Positions 5,626 to 7,939 of a stretch of DNA of 7,939 bases are shown piece after piece. A model generated the notes under the pieces. It ran no database searches. It was given only the letters and a program-made list of their open reading frames with translations, and was not told the origin of the DNA. A program made the position numbers and the translations under genes. Position 1 is the stretch's first letter; each line of letters opens with the position of its first letter. The DNA lies in contig SKOL01000306.1 in NCBI GenBank assembly GCA_007120055.1, positions 1 to 7,939 on the forward strand, given 5' to 3'. The DNA is from Anaerobacillus sp. GTDB lineage: Bacteria > Bacillota > Bacilli > Bacillales_H > Anaerobacillaceae.

Positions 5626-7182
5626 ATGGGAAAATATTACGTTCCTACAAAAGGAACTGCATCGTGGAAACAACTTTTAGCAGACTCTGAAAAACAGTGG
5701 AAACCAGGGTTTTCTGCTTATGAGTTGGCTCACTGCTGGGAGAATGCTACGGATCTTCCAACTTGTGTCCAGCGGGCATTTAAGAGGAGTCAAAACCAAC
5801 TATTTCAGGATGTCAAAATTTTGTATGGCTTTCCTGAGTACAAAGTACCTTTAGACGGGGGATCTACGAGTTCACAAAATGATTTATATGTATTAGCGAA
5901 ATCCAACAACGAGTTATTAACGATAATGGTCGAAGGAAAAGTATCAGAACCTTTTGGCGAAACGGTAGAAACATGGCTTGGACCGAACCCTAGTAAAGGA
6001 AAAGGAGAGAGACTAGATCAATTATTAGTTTTATTGAATCTAAGTAAAGTAACTGTTCAAGACAAAAGATATCAATTGCTGCACCGTACCGCCTCTGCAC
6101 TTATTGAAGCTAGAAGTATAAAAGCAAATAATGCAATGATGCTCGTTCACTCATTTAGTGAAACGGGAAAGTGGTTCGAAGATTATGCAGATTTTGTTCA
6201 ACTGTTTCAGTTGTTACCAGAGAAGGATACAATTGTTGGTCCTGTTCTACTAGATGGAGTAAATCTTTATTTTGGTTGGGTGACGGGGAAGAAGTCTCAG
6301 GTGATGGAGGGAAACTATCATATAGATAAATCTTTGGACAGTCAATCGCAACTAGTCCAATTATGGTCATCTAAACGTTTGCAATTTGAGCCGAAAAACT
6401 GGATGAAAGAAATGAGGAATGAATTAAGAGAGTGTTTGAGGCAACTTACTCCTATAAAAAACGGGACTTTATACTGTAAATTTTGTACATCCGAGGGTCA
6501 CTCTTACTTTGATGTAGAAAACGTTTTACTTTACAACGTTGGTAGTGGCTCATTTTCACATATCAGTAATCACCATTTAATCATTGAACGTACATTTGAA
6601 AAGATACCATCAATAGAAAACACTTCCGTACATAAACATTACCACTTATATAAATATACGACAGGAGAAAACCTCATTCCTTATTGGAAAAAAGATAACA
6701 TTGTTATTCAATGGAATAGTTTGCAACTATCTTCACTACAAGAAAAACCTCATGAGTATTGGTATAGAATGAAAAAACTTATTTGTAAAGTTAAATCTTT
6801 ACCTTTAATTAACGATACAAACTACGGTATTAAAATAAATCTCGGAGTTCCATCAGGAAAAAAAGTAAATTTAACGAGTATTTGTAAGCCTTTATTGGAT
6901 GGAATTATCAGCGCATTTCACAAATATTCAGGTGATGATCTCGATGAAATGAGCAATCGTTTAGCTCAAATATTAGGTAAAGAAAAGAAAGAAATAGCCG
7001 AACTACTTCTTGAAGATCAATTTGCGATTCTAGGTAATCGTGAAGTAATCCGCAAATTTAAAAATGGAGTTCAATGGAATCCGGCAGATGATTGTTGCTA
7101 CCAGATAGAGTTAAATGCCTATCCTACGACCGGAACAGATTTTCAAATAGATGGGGAGGTTTATACTATAAGAGAATTATAG
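5626..7182 (+). CDS. DUF6946-like nuclease domain fused to unknown C-terminal region
   Basis: A 518-residue protein, not recognised as a whole. The first about 220 residues resemble what I recall as DUF6946: SWKQLLADSEKQW (13-25), PEYKVPLDGG (70-79), SQND (83-86) and VEGKVSEPFG (102-111). D86 followed by E103-G-K105 is a PD-(D/E)XK pattern, and many of these proteins look like endonuclease-fold enzymes. The rest (about 230-518) carries CKFC (284-287), several histidines around SNHH, and KPLLDGIISAFH (421-432), and ends in a short beta-rich tail. I cannot name it. DUF6946-type proteins as I remember them are about the length of the N-terminal part, so this looks like a fusion. No membrane segment is seen. 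The start is clear: AAAGGAGA (5611-5618), then seven bases to ATG. The gene is isolated by the terminator upstream. Possible roles are restriction of foreign DNA or a two-part effector; both are inference. Confidence 0.7.
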   Translation: MGKYYVPTKGTASWKQLLADSEKQWKPGFSAYELAHCWENATDLPTCVQRAFKRSQNQLFQDVKILYGFPEYKVPLDGGSTSSQNDLYVLAKSNNELLTIMVEGKVSEPFGETVETWLGPNPSKGKGERLDQLLVLLNLSKVTVQDKRYQLLHRTASALIEARSIKANNAMMLVHSFSETGKWFEDYADFVQLFQLLPEKDTIVGPVLLDGVNLYFGWVTGKKSQVMEGNYHIDKSLDSQSQLVQLWSSKRLQFEPKNWMKEMRNELRECLRQLTPIKNGTLYCKFCTSEGHSYFDVENVLLYNVGSGSFSHISNHHLIIERTFEKIPSIENTSVHKHYHLYKYTTGENLIPYWKKDNIVIQWNSLQLSSLQEKPHEYWYRMKKLICKVKSLPLINDTNYGIKINLGVPSGKKVNLTSICKPLLDGIISAFHKYSGDDLDEMSNRLAQILGKEKKEIAELLLEDQFAILGNREVIRKFKNGVQWNPADDCCYQIELNAYPTTGTDFQIDGEVYTIREL

Positions 7183-7211
7183 TTTTACGGATATTAGGGT
7201 GTCAGTGGGAT

Positions 7212-7277
7212 GAAGGTTTAAATATTTTGAATGAAAATCACTCACAAATATTCACAGAGTACCACGTTTAAGGAGAT
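7212..7277 (+). pseudogene. Decayed fragment of a small-nuclease (2242-2799) homologue
   Basis: The frame starting at 7227 reads LNENHSQIFTEYHV, a stop (TAA 7269-7271), then GD. Residues 53-68 of the small nuclease read LNENHIRIFTEYYVEG, so 12 of 16 positions agree. At DNA level 7225-7276 matches the gene around 2396-2447 at roughly three bases in four, and most differences are transitions. The frame stays open upstream to 7212 but with little similarity. No start, ribosome site or the D...E-x-K core survives. A possible further trace is KVLAV (around 7325-7340), similar to RVLAV before the catalytic Glu, but that is weak. It is a remnant of a diverged second copy, since the differences are too many for a recent duplication. 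Confidence 0.75.
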
Positions 7278-7312
7278 GTTTTGAAACATGATTATTCAAG
7301 ACCTGCTCCCAG

Positions 7313-7437
7313 TGGCACCACTATAAAGTTTTAGCCGTGAGTACAAAATAACTTCCGTAAAATGGGAAATCTAGCAGAGTTATAGTAGAATATATAAATA
7401 TAGCCACAGATTTTTGTGAAATTCACAAAGTAGACAT
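7313..7437 (+). repeat. Leader repeat, copy 2, upstream of the CoiA-like gene
   Basis: The core 7355-7437 matches 168-249 in direct orientation at about 80% identity, and the GGCACCACTA element at 7314-7323 matches 143-152. It lies directly after the nuclease-gene remnant and about 80 bases before the CoiA-like start. The hexamer matching TTGACA of copy 1 is TAGACA (7431-7436) here. The gap 7183-7520 contains only this repeat and the remnant. I see no intrinsic terminator after the 518-residue gene. Confidence 0.75.
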
Positions 7438-7520
7438 CGTGTGCATGATATAAAGTGCTAAACTAACTTTTCTTAAATAATACAAAGAAAAACTTAGGCT
7501 TTCTTTGAGAGGTGTTATTG

Positions 7521-7939
7521 ATGCGAGAAGCATATCATGTTTTAGAAAAAAAGACAGAGTCGCTACCATTAAAGCTCACTGGTCAAAATGTAAGGCATTA
7601 TAAACAACTTGCAAAAAAGGGTGTTTATATTTGTCCTTATTGTGAAGCACAATTAATCGTCAAATATGGTCAAATGAGAGAAATACACTTTTCTCATAAA
7701 CAATCGGAAGCTTGCTTGGAATCCCGAACTGCTGAAAAGGCAGAAAAAAAGTATCGTAACCAAACCGTTAGAGAGAGTGAAGCGCATAAAACATTCGTTG
7801 ATATATTTATTGATGAGTTAAATGTAGCATCGAAAACCAACCGAAACGTTTGTGTTGATTACGGGTACCGTGCAAAAAAAGAGTTGAATTACTTCCCAGA
7901 TATTTGGTTAAAAATCAATAATAACGAAATTGCAATGTC
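7521..7939 (+). CDS. CoiA-like protein, N-terminal part, cut by window end
   Basis: 139 codons are present and the frame is still open at the window edge. Residues C38-P-Y-C41 and H56-F-S-H59 form the Cys-Cys-His-His zinc-binding pattern at the N-terminus of CoiA-family proteins. ESEAHK (85-90) starts the helix expected before the nuclease fold, and FPDIW has D127, the first metal-site residue of the PD-(D/E)XK core. The E-x-K/Q partner would lie just beyond the window. CoiA promotes processing of transforming DNA in competent Gram-positive bacteria, but CoiA-like proteins also occur in defence and mobile regions, and this N-terminus is longer than that of chromosomal CoiA as I recall it. So the symbol coiA is not assigned. 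GAGAGGTG (7507-7514) lies six bases before ATG 7521, the same arrangement as the NERD-helicase gene, which has the same leader repeat. Confidence 0.8.
   Translation, partial: MREAYHVLEKKTESLPLKLTGQNVRHYKQLAKKGVYICPYCEAQLIVKYGQMREIHFSHKQSEACLESRTAEKAEKKYRNQTVRESEAHKTFVDIFIDELNVASKTNRNVCVDYGYRAKKELNYFPDIWLKINNNEIAM

Noticed and set aside
6880..6940. RusA-like resolvase motif in the C-terminal part of the 518-residue protein
   Set aside because: KPLLDGIISAFH faintly recalls the RusA KPD-DN motif, but the key acidic residues are not in place.
7431..7454. Promoter from TAGACA and TATAAA before the CoiA-like gene
   Set aside because: The spacer is only 12 bases, too short for a sigma-A promoter.
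1..7939. CRISPR array, tRNA or rRNA gene, insertion sequence, reverse transcriptase
   Set aside because: No regularly spaced repeats, no clover-leaf or rRNA sequence, and no transposase or RT motifs in any frame.

Overview
The window looks like chromosome, or an integrated accessory region, of a low-G+C Firmicute, most likely a Bacillaceae member. The signs are strong Shine-Dalgarno sequences (AAAGGAGA, GGAGG, GAGGTG) 5-7 bases before the starts, A/T-rich codon use, all genes on one strand, and a NERD-helicase and a CoiA-family protein of Bacillus-like type. The genus cannot be fixed from the sequence.

Layout. 1-302 is a non-coding leader with short tandem repeats, one copy of a long leader repeat and a plausible promoter. 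312-2240 encodes a NERD nuclease-UvrD helicase fusion. One base after its stop comes a small PD-(D/E)XK-like nuclease gene (2242-2799), so the two form a tight operon. After a 178-base gap with two small hairpins, 2978-5203 encodes an SMC/Rad50-like ATPase with a CPFC zinc-hook candidate and a C-terminal R-x3-E...H signature, which fits the RloC/PrrC anticodon-nuclease group. A good intrinsic terminator follows (5338-5369). The next gap holds a short block of about 50% G+C with no assigned function, then a 518-residue protein (5626-7182) whose N-terminal third is nuclease-like (SQND...EGK) and whose C-terminal part I do not recognise. 7183-7520 has no intact gene. It holds a decayed fragment of a homologue of the small nuclease gene and a second copy of the leader repeat. 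The window ends inside a CoiA-like gene (7521 onward).

How it fits together. Every protein-coding gene carries a nuclease signature or a nucleic-acid ATPase: NERD, two uncharacterised PD-(D/E)XK-like proteins, a CoiA-type fold and a HEPN-like tRNase candidate. No housekeeping gene is visible, which is what a defence island looks like. The most informative features are the duplicated leader, placed before the NERD-helicase gene and again before the CoiA-like gene, and the remnant of the small nuclease gene next to the second copy. Together they suggest that cassettes sharing one leader have been duplicated or exchanged here, and that the ATPase and 518-residue genes now lie between the copies. 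The best candidates for something undescribed are the helicase/small-nuclease pair and the 518-residue fusion protein. Functions in defence are inferred from domains and context, not shown.
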